From an uncultured Thermoanaerobaculum sp. (GTDB taxonomy: Bacteria > Acidobacteriota > Thermoanaerobaculia > Thermoanaerobaculales > Thermoanaerobaculaceae), in NCBI GenBank assembly GCA_937934115.1, contig CALHAH010000006.1, forward strand, positions 1-64,000: a stretch of DNA of 64,000 nucleotides, read 5' to 3'. A program made the position numbers and the translations under genes. The stretch's first letter is position 1; each line of letters begins with the position of its first letter. The notes below the pieces were generated by a model. The model ran no database searches, had not been told where the DNA came from, and saw nothing but the letters and a program-made list of their open reading frames with translations. Below are positions 35,689-44,656 of the stretch, piece after piece.

Positions 35689-35694
35689 TAGAAT
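35689..35694 (+). promoter_or_regulatory. Minus-10-like box for a leaderless transcript
   Basis: TAGAAT at 35689-35694 is followed by ATG at 35701 with no ribosome site between. No good -35 box is seen at the usual spacing, so this remains a weak call. Confidence 0.3.
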
Positions 35695-35700
35695 AGCTTT

Positions 35701-36153
35701 ATGGTAGAGCGCCTGCACCCCCTCCTGGTTCCTGGATCTTGGCTTTTGCAGGGTGAGTACTTTCCAGCGCAAGGACCGAGCCAAAAGGTCTTGGGGACCA
35801 CAGAAGTGGAAGCCCACGATGAATTCCCCGAAACGCTTCGGGTGGTGGGGGAAATACGCGACGCCCAGGACAGCGTATCGCGGCCGGTGGCCACGGAATT
35901 TACGTTAGACCTGGTGGCGCCTGGCGCCCTTCGTTTCCACATGAACTCCATCCCGCTGGGGACCGTGCTTTTAGGGCAGGGAAGTTGGAACCACGAGCTC
36001 CTCCAGTTCCACTACAGCTCTCCGGACAAGCGGATTTTGGGTGTGGAAAGCTACGCGGTTTCTGGTTCCGATGTCCTTCTCACTTCTGGGGTTATGTTTG
36101 CGGACCGCGTGGCTGTCACCTGGTGGTTAGCCCGTCTTGAGCGGGTGCGCTAG
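35701..36153 (+). CDS. Conserved-looking protein of unknown function
   Basis: A 150-residue soluble protein with mostly beta character (WLLQGEYFPAQGPSQKVLGTTEVEAHDEFPETLRVVGEIRD, later RFHMNSIPLGTVLLGQGSWNHELLQFHYSSPD). It recalls lipocalin-like DUF1579 proteins, but this is not secure. There is no Shine-Dalgarno sequence. TAGAAT ends 6 nt before the ATG, so a leaderless mRNA starting at the ATG is possible. It diverges from the thioesterase gene. Confidence 0.5.
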   Translation: MVERLHPLLVPGSWLLQGEYFPAQGPSQKVLGTTEVEAHDEFPETLRVVGEIRDAQDSVSRPVATEFTLDLVAPGALRFHMNSIPLGTVLLGQGSWNHELLQFHYSSPDKRILGVESYAVSGSDVLLTSGVMFADRVAVTWWLARLERVR

Positions 36154-36182
36154 CTGTGGCTCCTGAAGGAAACCCATTTAAG

Positions 36183-36212
36183 TTGACATAATATTTTCAC
36201 TCGTTGTTCTAA
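36183..36212 (+). promoter_or_regulatory. AT-rich promoter region of dnaE
   Basis: A perfect -35 hexamer TTGACA (36183-36188) is followed after 18 nt by a poor -10 (TTCTAA). The 50-nt stretch is the most AT-rich in this part of the window and lies 55-85 nt before the dnaE ATG. Confidence 0.4.
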
Positions 36213-36267
36213 ATCTCACAAAACACATTTGCTAATGCTCCAAGACCCGTTGCGGCCAAGTACTAAA

Positions 36268-39200
36268 ATGACCGTCATGCCGGAGCCCTTTGTGCACCTT
36301 CACCTGCACTCGCACTACTCCTTGCTAGACGCCACCATACGCTTAGACGAGCTCATCAAGCAGGTAGGCACGTTGGGCATGGAGGCGGTGGCCCTCACTG
36401 ACCACGGTAACCTCTTCGGCGCCTTTGAGTTCGTGAGCACCGCTCGCAAGCACGGCGTGCATCCCATCGTGGGGTGCGAGCTTTACGTGGCCCCGAAAAG
36501 CCGGTTTGATCGGCAGGGGAACCCCTTCGGTCGGAGCAAACCCTACCACCACCTCACGGTGCTGGTGGAAAACGAAACGGGCTGGTACAACCTCATGCAG
36601 CTTTCCACGCTTTCCTATCTCGAAGGCTTTTACCACCGACCACGAGTGGATAAGGAGCTTTTAGCCAAGTACTCCCAAGGGCTCATCGCGCTGTCCGGTT
36701 GTTTGGCGGGAGAGGTACCACAAGCGCTCCTGGCCGGGGATCGCGAGAGGGCCGAGCGCGTGGTGGCTGAATACCAAGAAATCTTTGGTAAAGGGAGCTT
36801 TTTCCTGGAGGTTCAAGACCATGGGCTTCCCGAGGAGGGGGTGGTGCGGGAGGCCATCATGGAATTGAGCCGCCGCACCGGTGTCCCCTTGGTGGCCACC
36901 AACGACTGCCACTTCCACCGTCGAGAAGATGTGGATGCCCACCGAGTCCTCATTGGAATTGGGCAAAACAAGACACTGCAGCAGCTGGCCTCAGACTACG
37001 CGTATTGTGACGAGTTTTACGTTAAGTCCCCGCAGGAAATGGCGGAGCTTTTCCGTGACGTGCCCGAGGCGGTGGCCCGCACCGCAGAAATTGCCAAGCG
37101 CTGCCGGTTTTCTTTTGGCGATCCCAAGCTGTTGCTGCCACGCTACCCGAAGCTTCCTCCCCACTCCACGCCTGATGAGTACCTCGTGGAAAAAGCGCGG
37201 GAGGGTCTCGCCCGACGCCTTGCCCAGCCGCAACCCAGACGGCATGCGGACAAAGAGTACTGGCAACGGCTGGAGTACGAGCTCAAGATCATTCACGATG
37301 TGGGATTCGAGGGCTATTTCCTCATCGTTTGGGACTTTGTGAACTTTGCTCGCGGGGCTTCCATCCCGGTAGGGCCGGGTAGGGGAAGTGCCGCCGGCTC
37401 TTTGGTTTCTTATGCACTGGAGATCACCGACATTGACCCGTTGCAGTATGACCTCCTCTTCGAGCGCTTCTTAAACCCCGACCGCATCAGCATGCCGGAC
37501 ATTGACATTGACTTTTGCAAGCGGCGCCGGGAAAACGTCATTGACTACGTGCGCAGCCTTTATGGCGAACAAAACGTTTGCCAAATTGCAACCTTTAACG
37601 TGCTCCAGGCTCGCTCGGTCATCCGCGACGTGGGGCGCGTCATGGGCATGACCTTTGGCGAAACCGACCGCATTGCCCGTCTGGTCCCGGAAACCCTCGG
37701 GGTGACCCTGGAACAAGCCCTGGTGGACTCGCCGGCGCTTTCGGAGCTTGCGGAGCGTGACCCGCGGGTAGGCCAGCTTTTGGCCATCGGCCGGCGCTTG
37801 GAGGGATTGGCTCGCCACTGCGGGATGCACGCTGCTGGTGTTGTGATTGCTCCCAAACCCGTGCGTGAGATCGTCCCCCTCTACCGCACCAGCAGAGATG
37901 AAATTGTCACGCAATTCGATAAGGATGTCATCGAGAAGCTGGGGCTTTTGAAGATGGACCTCCTCGGGCTTAAGACCCTCACCATCATGGACGACGTTCT
38001 CAAAAGCATCGAGCGGTCCGGTGAAAAGCCCCCTGATTTGCGGCAGTTGCGTTTGGACGACCCAAAGGTTTTTGAGCTGTTTGCCAGCGGCGAAACCGAC
38101 GGCGTCTTTCAGTTTGAGTCCTCAGGCATGCGCCAGCTGTTGGTGACCACCAAGCCCAACCGTTTCGAAGACCTGGCAGCCCTTAACGCCCTTTACCGCC
38201 CGGGGCCCATGAACTGGATCAACGACTACGCCAGCCGCAAAGCGGGCCGCACGCCCATTGTCTATATCTTCCCCGAACTGGAAAAAATCCTAGCGGAAAC
38301 CTACGGGGTCATCGTCTATCAGGAACAGGTCATGCGCATTGCGGTGGAGCTGGCAGGGTTTACCATGGCTGCCGCCGACACCTTGCGCAAGGCCATGGGA
38401 AAAAAGATCAAAGAGCTCATTGACGAGCAGGGGAAAGCCTTTGTGGCAGGTGCGGTGGCCAAGGGCTACGACCGGGCCAAAGTCCAGGCCCTTTGGGAAC
38501 AGATCGTGCCCTTTGCCCAGTACGGCTTCAACAAGTCTCACTCCGTGGCTTACGCTTTCATAGCCTATCAAACCGCGTACCTCAAGCTTTATTACCCCCT
38601 CCATTTTTGGGCCGCCACTCTCGCCAGCGAGGTAGACGATACCGACCAGCTGGCGGTCTACGTGAATTCCCTCAAAGCCAAGGGCATAACGATTTTGCCG
38701 CCGGATGTAAACAAATCCCTTGCCAACTTTACGGTGGAAGGCAACGCCATTCGCGTGGGTCTTGCTGCCATCAAAGGTCTGGGCGAAGCGGCGGTGGATG
38801 CCATTGTACAAGCCCGGGCTGATGTGGGACGCTTTTCCTCGGTGGTGGGGTTCTTGCGGGCCCTTCCCGAACGCGTAGCCAACAAGCGGGTACTGGAAAG
38901 CCTCATCCGCTCGGGGAGCTTGGACTCCCTTTACCCACACCGCGGGGTTTTGCTTTCCAAGTTGGACTGGCTTGTGGAGAGGGCCGCCCACCAACGGCAA
39001 TCGCTTTCGGCAGGCCAGGGCTTTCTTTTTGGCTTGGAAAGCGAAGAAGGGGATGGCCTGCCACCGCCGCAAGCCCTAGACCCTGTGCCTTCCCAAGAGC
39101 TCCTCTCGGGCGAGCGTGAAACCTTGGGGTTTTACCTTTCGGGGCACCCCTTAGATCGCTACCAAAACGTGCTGCCGCTGTTGGGGATCGTGCCGCTTTC

Positions 39201-39756
39201 CCACCTGGAGCGAGCGTGGGAAGAGGGGGAGCGGGAGGTGACCGTGGCGGGTTTGGTTTCCGGTCTCGCCCAGCACAAGACCAGGGAAAAAAACGGCCAA
39301 GGGGGGCGTCCCATGGCCTCGTTCCTTCTGGAGGACCAAACCGCGGCGGTGCGGGCCGTGGCCTTCCCCGATACTTTTGCCCGGATCCAAGGCGTTCTGG
39401 AAAACGGCAAGGCTTTGCGGGTGGTGGCCACTTTGGCCAAAAGTAGCCGAGATGACAAGGTGGAGCTGCGGGTGGAAGACGCAAGTCCCCTGGAAGGCAT
39501 TGAGCTTCGCAAGGCGCGGGCGGTTCGCCTCACGCTCCCTTTAGTCCGCTTTGAAAACAGGGACCGCCTCCAGGAGCTTTTGCAGGCGCTCACCGAGTGC
39601 GAGGGCAGCTTACCAGTGCGTCTGCGCTTGGTAGGGGAAAGCTTCCGGGCCGAGGTGCTCCCGGCTCGCGTGCTGGGAGTCGATGCGGAAAAGCTCCACA
39701 AGCGCCTTTTAGCGCTGCTGGGACCTGGCCACGTGGAGTACCTTTACAACGGGTAA
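36268..39756 (+). CDS. dnaE: DNA polymerase III alpha subunit
   Basis: The replicative polymerase catalytic subunit, about 1162 residues. It has the N-terminal PHP domain (HLHLHSHYSLLDA, ALTDHGNLFG, VATNDCHFHRRED) and the C-family palm with catalytic aspartates in PDIDIDF and in LLKMDLLGLKTL. The fingers motifs LNALYRPGPMNWINDY and YGFNKSHSVAYAFIAYQTAYLK are present, followed by helix-hairpin-helix and OB domains. I chose the ATG at 36268; ATG 36277 is equally plausible because no strong ribosome site is visible. The PHP histidines look intact, so proofreading or pyrophosphatase-like activity is possible. It appears monocistronic. Confidence 0.96.
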   Translation: MTVMPEPFVHLHLHSHYSLLDATIRLDELIKQVGTLGMEAVALTDHGNLFGAFEFVSTARKHGVHPIVGCELYVAPKSRFDRQGNPFGRSKPYHHLTVLVENETGWYNLMQLSTLSYLEGFYHRPRVDKELLAKYSQGLIALSGCLAGEVPQALLAGDRERAERVVAEYQEIFGKGSFFLEVQDHGLPEEGVVREAIMELSRRTGVPLVATNDCHFHRREDVDAHRVLIGIGQNKTLQQLASDYAYCDEFYVKSPQEMAELFRDVPEAVARTAEIAKRCRFSFGDPKLLLPRYPKLPPHSTPDEYLVEKAREGLARRLAQPQPRRHADKEYWQRLEYELKIIHDVGFEGYFLIVWDFVNFARGASIPVGPGRGSAAGSLVSYALEITDIDPLQYDLLFERFLNPDRISMPDIDIDFCKRRRENVIDYVRSLYGEQNVCQIATFNVLQARSVIRDVGRVMGMTFGETDRIARLVPETLGVTLEQALVDSPALSELAERDPRVGQLLAIGRRLEGLARHCGMHAAGVVIAPKPVREIVPLYRTSRDEIVTQFDKDVIEKLGLLKMDLLGLKTLTIMDDVLKSIERSGEKPPDLRQLRLDDPKVFELFASGETDGVFQFESSGMRQLLVTTKPNRFEDLAALNALYRPGPMNWINDYASRKAGRTPIVYIFPELEKILAETYGVIVYQEQVMRIAVELAGFTMAAADTLRKAMGKKIKELIDEQGKAFVAGAVAKGYDRAKVQALWEQIVPFAQYGFNKSHSVAYAFIAYQTAYLKLYYPLHFWAATLASEVDDTDQLAVYVNSLKAKGITILPPDVNKSLANFTVEGNAIRVGLAAIKGLGEAAVDAIVQARADVGRFSSVVGFLRALPERVANKRVLESLIRSGSLDSLYPHRGVLLSKLDWLVERAAHQRQSLSAGQGFLFGLESEEGDGLPPPQALDPVPSQELLSGERETLGFYLSGHPLDRYQNVLPLLGIVPLSHLERAWEEGEREVTVAGLVSGLAQHKTREKNGQGGRPMASFLLEDQTAAVRAVAFPDTFARIQGVLENGKALRVVATLAKSSRDDKVELRVEDASPLEGIELRKARAVRLTLPLVRFENRDRLQELLQALTECEGSLPVRLRLVGESFRAEVLPARVLGVDAEKLHKRLLALLGPGHVEYLYNG

Positions 39757-39840
39757 ATTCCGAAGATTCTGGCCCACTTGCGCTTGCTTGTAGCTTTCAC
39801 TATCTTTTCCCGGCGGGTTTTGGCCGCAAGGAGGAAATGC

Positions 39841-41064
39841 ATGGCAAAAACGGAAAACAGCAAGCTTACAGCGCAGGAGCTCATTGCCTTAGAGGAAAAA
39901 TACGGAGCGCATAATTACCACCCCTTAGACGTCGTTATCACCAGGGCCTCCGGCGTCTGGGTTTGGGACGTGGATGGCAACCGCTACTTGGACTTTTTGG
40001 CAGCGTATTCGGCAGTGAACCAAGGGCACTGTCACCCCAAGATCGTGGCCGCCCTCAAGGCGCAGGCCGACCGCGTAACCTTGACCTCGCGCGCCTTTCG
40101 TAACGACCAGCTGGGGCCCCTCTGCCAACAGCTCTCCAAGCTTACGGGTTTTGCCAAGTTCCTTCCCATGAACAGCGGTGCGGAAGCAGTGGAGACCGCC
40201 ATCAAGGCAGCCAGAAAGTGGGGGTATACGGTAAAGGGGGTGCCCCGCGATAAAGCTGAAATCATTGCCTTTGAAGGAAACTTCCACGGGCGCACCACCA
40301 CCATCGTGGGCTTTTCCACCGAGGAGCAATACCGCGACGGGTTCGGACCCTTCACACCCGGTTTTCGGGTTGTACCTTACGGCAACTGGGAAGCCGTGGC
40401 TGCCGCCATCAACGAAAACACCGTGGCGGTGTTGGTGGAGCCAATCCAAGGGGAGGGCGGCATTATTGTTCCGCCGCCAGGATTTCTCAAAGCATTACGG
40501 GAGCTTACGGCAAAGCATCGGGTGCTTTTGGTAGTGGATGAAATCCAGTCTGGCCTCGGGCGAACCGGCAAGTTCTTCGCTTTCGAACACGAGGGCATCC
40601 GCCCCGACATTGTCATCATCGGCAAAGCCTTGGGAGGGGGCTTGGTACCCATTTCTGGCATCCTGGCGGATGACGAGGTGATGGGCGTTTTTCGTCCTGG
40701 CGATCACGGCTCCACCTTCGGCGGCAATCCTTTGGCCTGCGCGGTGGCGCGGGTTGCCCTTTCGGTGCTGGTGGAAGAGGGGATGATTGAGAACTCGGCG
40801 CGACTTGGCGACTACTTCTTGCAGCGGCTGCGGGCCATCTCTTCACCGCACGTGAAAGAAATTCGCGGAAAGGGCCTCTGGATCGGTGTTGAGCTGCTTC
40901 CGGAAGCGGGGGGCGCCCGTCGTTTTTGCGAGGCCTTGCAGAAAGAAGGGTTGCTGTGCAAGGAAACCCACGTGAACACCATCCGATTTGCCCCGCCTTT
41001 GGTCATCACCCAAGAAGAGCTGGATTGGGCGCTGGAGAGGGTTGCCAAGGTCCTGGCAGGGTAG
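39841..41064 (+). CDS. rocD: Ornithine--oxo-acid aminotransferase
   Basis: A PLP-dependent class III aminotransferase of 407 residues, converting ornithine and 2-oxoglutarate to glutamate semialdehyde and glutamate. The PLP lysine is Lys262 in [46 protein letters not shown] and [14 protein letters not shown] are hallmarks of ornithine aminotransferase. AAGGAGG stands 6 nt before the ATG. It follows dnaE by 84 nt and is closed by a strong terminator. With the ALDH7 it points to amino-acid catabolism. Confidence 0.92.
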   Translation: MAKTENSKLTAQELIALEEKYGAHNYHPLDVVITRASGVWVWDVDGNRYLDFLAAYSAVNQGHCHPKIVAALKAQADRVTLTSRAFRNDQLGPLCQQLSKLTGFAKFLPMNSGAEAVETAIKAARKWGYTVKGVPRDKAEIIAFEGNFHGRTTTIVGFSTEEQYRDGFGPFTPGFRVVPYGNWEAVAAAINENTVAVLVEPIQGEGGIIVPPPGFLKALRELTAKHRVLLVVDEIQSGLGRTGKFFAFEHEGIRPDIVIIGKALGGGLVPISGILADDEVMGVFRPGDHGSTFGGNPLACAVARVALSVLVEEGMIENSARLGDYFLQRLRAISSPHVKEIRGKGLWIGVELLPEAGGARRFCEALQKEGLLCKETHVNTIRFAPPLVITQEELDWALERVAKVLAG

Positions 41065-41091
41065 GTGCACCTTGTTCCCAGCCACAAACAA

Positions 41092-41119
41092 GGGGCGACC
41101 CAGCGGTCGCCCCCTTTTT
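41092..41119 (+). terminator. Intrinsic terminator after rocD
   Basis: GGGGCGACC-CAGC-GGTCGCCCC is a perfect 9-bp stem with a 4-nt loop, followed by C and TTTTT. It lies 28 nt after the rocD stop in the gap between convergent rocD and lptFG. No A-tract precedes it, so it should act mainly on the plus strand. Confidence 0.9.
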
Positions 41120-41135
41120 GTCGGCGTGCCGACAT

Positions 41136-43475
41136 TCAGGTGCGGAGGGCAGTCTGCCGGTTCAGGGCCAAGAGAGCGAACGTGATGGTAGGGGTCCACG
41201 CTGCTAAAACCGGCGGTAAAAGGGAAACCTCGCCCAGCTTGCTGGCCAGAGCCGTAAGGGAGAAGTACGCCATGGCCAAAATTAAGGCCGTGGCAATGCC
41301 CATGACCGTACCCTTGCGACCCAAACGAAAAGCGTAGGGGAGTGCCAGCCAGGGAAGCAACACCAGGCTCAAAGGATAGGCAAGCTTTTGGTGCAGCTGC
41401 ACCAACAAGCGGTCAACCTTGTAGCCGGCAGTCTTCAGACGGCGAATGTAGCTTTCCAACTCGCGGAAGCTCATTTCTGAGGGTTTGCGGAATTCGCGGC
41501 TGAAGTACTCCGGGCCCACCGCTATGGGGAGAGCCGCCGTTCCGCTGCGAGGGGAGTAATCCTCACCTCCGTCCGGGAGGAAGACCCGGCTCCAAACGTT
41601 TTCGCCCCACCAGGTTCCATCGTGGTAGGTGGCCTTTTGCGCAAACCAACGGGCCCGGAGTGCCAGCGTATCATCAAAAACGTAAATGGAAGGCCGTACC
41701 AGCGTTTTTTTCTCGGCATCGAATAGCAAGAAGTTGACCACGGTGCGACCGTCCGGCAAAAAAAGGAAGGAATGATCGGTAAAGCGGTAGCTGCGGGGCC
41801 CGTGGCGGCCTTTAATGACGTCCTCGAGCCTTTGGCTGGTGCGGTTGGCCTTTTGCACCACGGTTTCGTCCAGGATAAAGAGGGTGACGCCCAGTACCAA
41901 CCCCACCCCCAAAAGCGGCATGGCTACCCGGGCGAGGGAAACCCCCGCCGCCTTAAGGGCCACGGTTTCATTGTGCTTTTCCAGAACCGCAGCGGTACCA
42001 AGAAAGGCGATAAGAAACGCCAAAGGCAGCGTATCGTGGAGGATTTGCGGCAAAAGGTGCAGGTAAAAGCTCGCCACCACCACCAGCGGTACTCGATTTT
42101 TCTGGATTTCCTCCACTTGCTCCGAGAAGTTAATGGCCACGTAAAGACCGCAAACCGCCACTAAGACCAAGAGAAAGAAGGTCATGGTTTGGCGCAACAC
42201 CCAGCGGTCAATGCAACCCAAAAACAGTGGCGGCGCGGAACGGGGGGCGCCGCAGGCTCGCCCGTGGGTGGGCGTTACGGTCCGACGCGAAAAAAACCGG
42301 CGCCAAAGGCCAACCAGACGTTGCCACAGGCCCAAAAGCCGAGAGGGGGCGGGGTTACGCAACCCGGGCGCTTGGTTTACCACTGGAAGAAAGGTAAAGG
42401 CCAAAGCGACCACCAGGATGTTGGGCAGCCAAACCCCGGCTGTAACCGGCAGCTTGCCGCTGCGGGCCAAAAGCTCACCGTTGTTAAAAAGCACGTAGTA
42501 CCCCACCACCACCAGCACCGACACCGTAAGCCCGTAGCCCTTGCCACCGCGCCGGTTACGCAACCCCAACGGAAAGCCCAACAGCGAAAAGGCCACGGTA
42601 GCGGCAGGAAGCGCTACTCTCTTCTGCAGTTCTACCCAAGACTCGCGCCGCTCGCTTTCGGCTTCCGCAGGGTCATGGGCACGGGCCCAAAGCTCTAGGG
42701 TGGAGGACTCTCGCGGGCCGTAGCGAATGGTCACCGATGCGGAAGGGGGCGCTTGCAGCAAGATCCGCATCTCGCTATTACGGCTCCTCTGGTAGCGCTC
42801 TGGCCGGTCCGGACGTAAGCTGTGAACCGTGGCCTCCCGCAAGGAAAGCCAAAGTTCGCCGGTGCTGCTGTCTTCCACAAGGTAACCGTGCTCCGCCGTG
42901 ATGAGGCTCTCTTGGGACGCGTCGGTTACATCAAAAACTAGCACACCGTCCCACACGCCGGAAGCCGGATGCATCCTGTCAACGTAAACCAGCTGCCCCG
43001 TAAACGCCGAGTTAAAAACCCTGGGCTCCAAAGCTGCCCGTGCGGCAGCAAAGTACATCCGCCGGGTGGTTTCTTGGAAACGCCGGTTGGCCTCCGGCAG
43101 GACCCACAGCGCCAGCACCACGTCGACAGCAAAAACCAAAACACCAAAGCCAAAAAGCGGACGCATGAGCCACGAAGCCCGTACACCGCAGGCTTGCAAG
43201 GCGATGACCTCGGAGTCGGCCGACCACCGCGATACCGTGAGCACCGACGCAAACAAAAGCGCCATGGGCAAGGTGAGCACCACCACGTGGGGCAAGGAAT
43301 ACGCCAAAAGGAGCACCACATCGCCCGTGGATGCGTCCCGCGAAACCAGAAGCTCGGCAAAGGTAAACAAAAACCTCACCACCAAAAGAAACGTCGCTAC
43401 CGTTGCCGCCAAGAAAAAAGGCCCCAAAGCCTCCCGCACCACAGCCCGGCCTACGATCCAAGGAGCTCGTCCCAT
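41136..43475 (-). CDS. lptFG: Fused LptF-LptG lipopolysaccharide export permease
   Basis: A single chain of about 779 residues with two complete YjgP/YjgQ-type permease halves. The first (VVREALGPFFLAATVATFLLVVRF through HVVVLTLPMALLFASVLTVSRWSADSEVIALQACGV) spans about 1-400. The second starts near residue 420 (IDRWVLRQTMTFFLLVLVAVCGLYVAINF, then LPQILHDTLPLAFLIAFLGTAAVLEKHNETVALKAAGVSL). Each half has its beta-jellyroll region and C-terminal helices. In most bacteria LptF and LptG are separate genes; here fusion guarantees the heterodimer. I use the ATG at 43475; upstream codons cross the DnaA-box-like repeats. LptB and the LptC/A protein lie about 12 kb to the right. Confidence 0.88.
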   Translation of the reverse strand: MGRAPWIVGRAVVREALGPFFLAATVATFLLVVRFLFTFAELLVSRDASTGDVVLLLAYSLPHVVVLTLPMALLFASVLTVSRWSADSEVIALQACGVRASWLMRPLFGFGVLVFAVDVVLALWVLPEANRRFQETTRRMYFAAARAALEPRVFNSAFTGQLVYVDRMHPASGVWDGVLVFDVTDASQESLITAEHGYLVEDSSTGELWLSLREATVHSLRPDRPERYQRSRNSEMRILLQAPPSASVTIRYGPRESSTLELWARAHDPAEAESERRESWVELQKRVALPAATVAFSLLGFPLGLRNRRGGKGYGLTVSVLVVVGYYVLFNNGELLARSGKLPVTAGVWLPNILVVALAFTFLPVVNQAPGLRNPAPSRLLGLWQRLVGLWRRFFSRRTVTPTHGRACGAPRSAPPLFLGCIDRWVLRQTMTFFLLVLVAVCGLYVAINFSEQVEEIQKNRVPLVVVASFYLHLLPQILHDTLPLAFLIAFLGTAAVLEKHNETVALKAAGVSLARVAMPLLGVGLVLGVTLFILDETVVQKANRTSQRLEDVIKGRHGPRSYRFTDHSFLFLPDGRTVVNFLLFDAEKKTLVRPSIYVFDDTLALRARWFAQKATYHDGTWWGENVWSRVFLPDGGEDYSPRSGTAALPIAVGPEYFSREFRKPSEMSFRELESYIRRLKTAGYKVDRLLVQLHQKLAYPLSLVLLPWLALPYAFRLGRKGTVMGIATALILAMAYFSLTALASKLGEVSLLPPVLAAWTPTITFALLALNRQTALRT

Positions 43476-43521
43476 ACGGTTACGAAGTGTACCCCACGTC
43501 CAAGCCTTAAGCGGCAGGAAC

Positions 43522-43612
43522 GATTCCACAGCGTTTTCCACAGGGTTGCGGTTTTCCACAAAGCCAATGCCTTGGTCAAAGGTCCGATAAGATATATTAT
43601 GTTAAATTTCCT
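43522..43612. other. DnaA-box-like cluster with adjacent AT-rich stretch
   Basis: Two exact TTTTCCACA 9-mers (43534-43542 and 43552-43560) fit the DnaA box TTWTNCACA. A related GATTCCACA lies at 43522-43530, all in the same orientation. They are followed by an AT-rich run (GATAAGATATATTATGTTAAATTT, about 43586-43609) that could be an unwinding element. The cluster lies in the 287-nt gap between parB and lptFG. Gene orientation in the window converges here, which argues against a main origin. Confidence 0.45.
43581..43600 (+). promoter_or_regulatory. Possible rightward promoter in the parB-lptFG gap
   Basis: TTGGTC (43572-43577) and TATTAT (43595-43600) are spaced by 17 nt on the plus strand. 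No plus-strand gene follows, so it may only reflect the AT-rich run, or it may drive an unannotated RNA. Confidence 0.25.
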
Positions 43613-43762
43613 ATGCGTCAGCGGCATGGCTCCTCAAAATGAACACCCGGGTGCCACATCGTCCCCCGGGAAAGCCCACCCCCCGAGCCGGCGGTTCTTC
43701 CCTTGCCCTGCCCTAAACCTGGAGGGTTTGTGTTGGCGGCGCGAGCCTGGGTAAGCAAAGCT

Positions 43763-44656
43763 TTACTGGCTGGCCAAGCGCCCGTCGAACTCACCGCTAC
43801 GGAGCTTGGCTATGAGCTCCTCCAAAGCTTGCAGGATTTCTTCTTTGCTCACGCCAGGACGGGCCACGGTAAGCGAGACGCGTACCGGTGCCGTGGGACT
43901 GGGGCGGTAGCGCAGCTGGATGGGGCGAAACCCGGGGTTTAGCGGCGGTGGTTCCGTGTTTTGTTGGTTTTCTTGGGGTTGCGGGTCCTTTGCTTGCAAG
44001 GCACGAAGAGCTTCCCGGTCCGCCCCTTCCTCCAGCACGGCTTGCACCAATCGCTCCATTTCGTCAATGCTTTTTGCCCTGGCGATGATGAGGAGCTTGC
44101 TTTTGGCAGTGATGTCGGCATGCCGACAAAGGTCACGGATGGCGGGTGGGATGGCCAAAAGGGAAAGCGTTTCCGTGATGGACGTGCGCGATTTGCCCAC
44201 CGCGTGCGCCACCTGCTCGTGGGTATAGCCGTACTTGTCCACCAGCGTTCGGTAACCCTCCGCCTCCTCAAAAGGGTTTAAGTCCCGCCTTTGGAGGTTT
44301 TCCACCAGAGCCACTTCCAAAGCTTCCTGGTCGCTCAGGGACATTTCCACGCACGGAACCTCGGTAAGACCCGCCGCCACTGCCGCGTGGAAACGGCGTT
44401 CCCCTGCCACCAGCTGGTAGCGTCCCGGGGCTACCTTGCGAACCAGCAAGGGCTCCAGCACCCCGCGCTGGCGGATGGATTCGGTAAGCTCGCTCAAATC
44501 GCCAAGGTTCGTACGAGGCTGCTCGCGGTTGGTTTCGATTTGGGAGATGGGGAGCATGATCCCTACCCCCACCACCGACTTGGAAGCCAGCTCTTCCACG
44601 AAGTGCCTGTCGTGGCGCATCTTGCGAAAATCGGGGAGACCGCGACGGCTAGACAC
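43763..44656 (-). CDS. parB: Chromosome-partitioning protein ParB
   Basis: A centromere-binding CTPase of 297 residues. The N-terminal ParB domain shows LPISQIETNREQPRTNLGDLSELTESIRQRGVLEPLLVR, the CTP-binding GERRFHAA motif and VENLQRRDLNPFEEAEGY. The DNA-binding helix-turn-helix is YTHEQVAHAVGKSRTSITETLSLL, and a C-terminal dimerisation domain follows a proline- and glutamine-rich linker. The N-terminus is longer than usual and lacks the common LGRGL sequence. GTG start; it overlaps parA by 8 nt. Together they segregate newly replicated DNA. No good parS site is seen nearby. Confidence 0.92.
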   Translation of the reverse strand: MSSRRGLPDFRKMRHDRHFVEELASKSVVGVGIMLPISQIETNREQPRTNLGDLSELTESIRQRGVLEPLLVRKVAPGRYQLVAGERRFHAAVAAGLTEVPCVEMSLSDQEALEVALVENLQRRDLNPFEEAEGYRTLVDKYGYTHEQVAHAVGKSRTSITETLSLLAIPPAIRDLCRHADITAKSKLLIIARAKSIDEMERLVQAVLEEGADREALRALQAKDPQPQENQQNTEPPPLNPGFRPIQLRYRPSPTAPVRVSLTVARPGVSKEEILQALEELIAKLRSGEFDGRLASQ

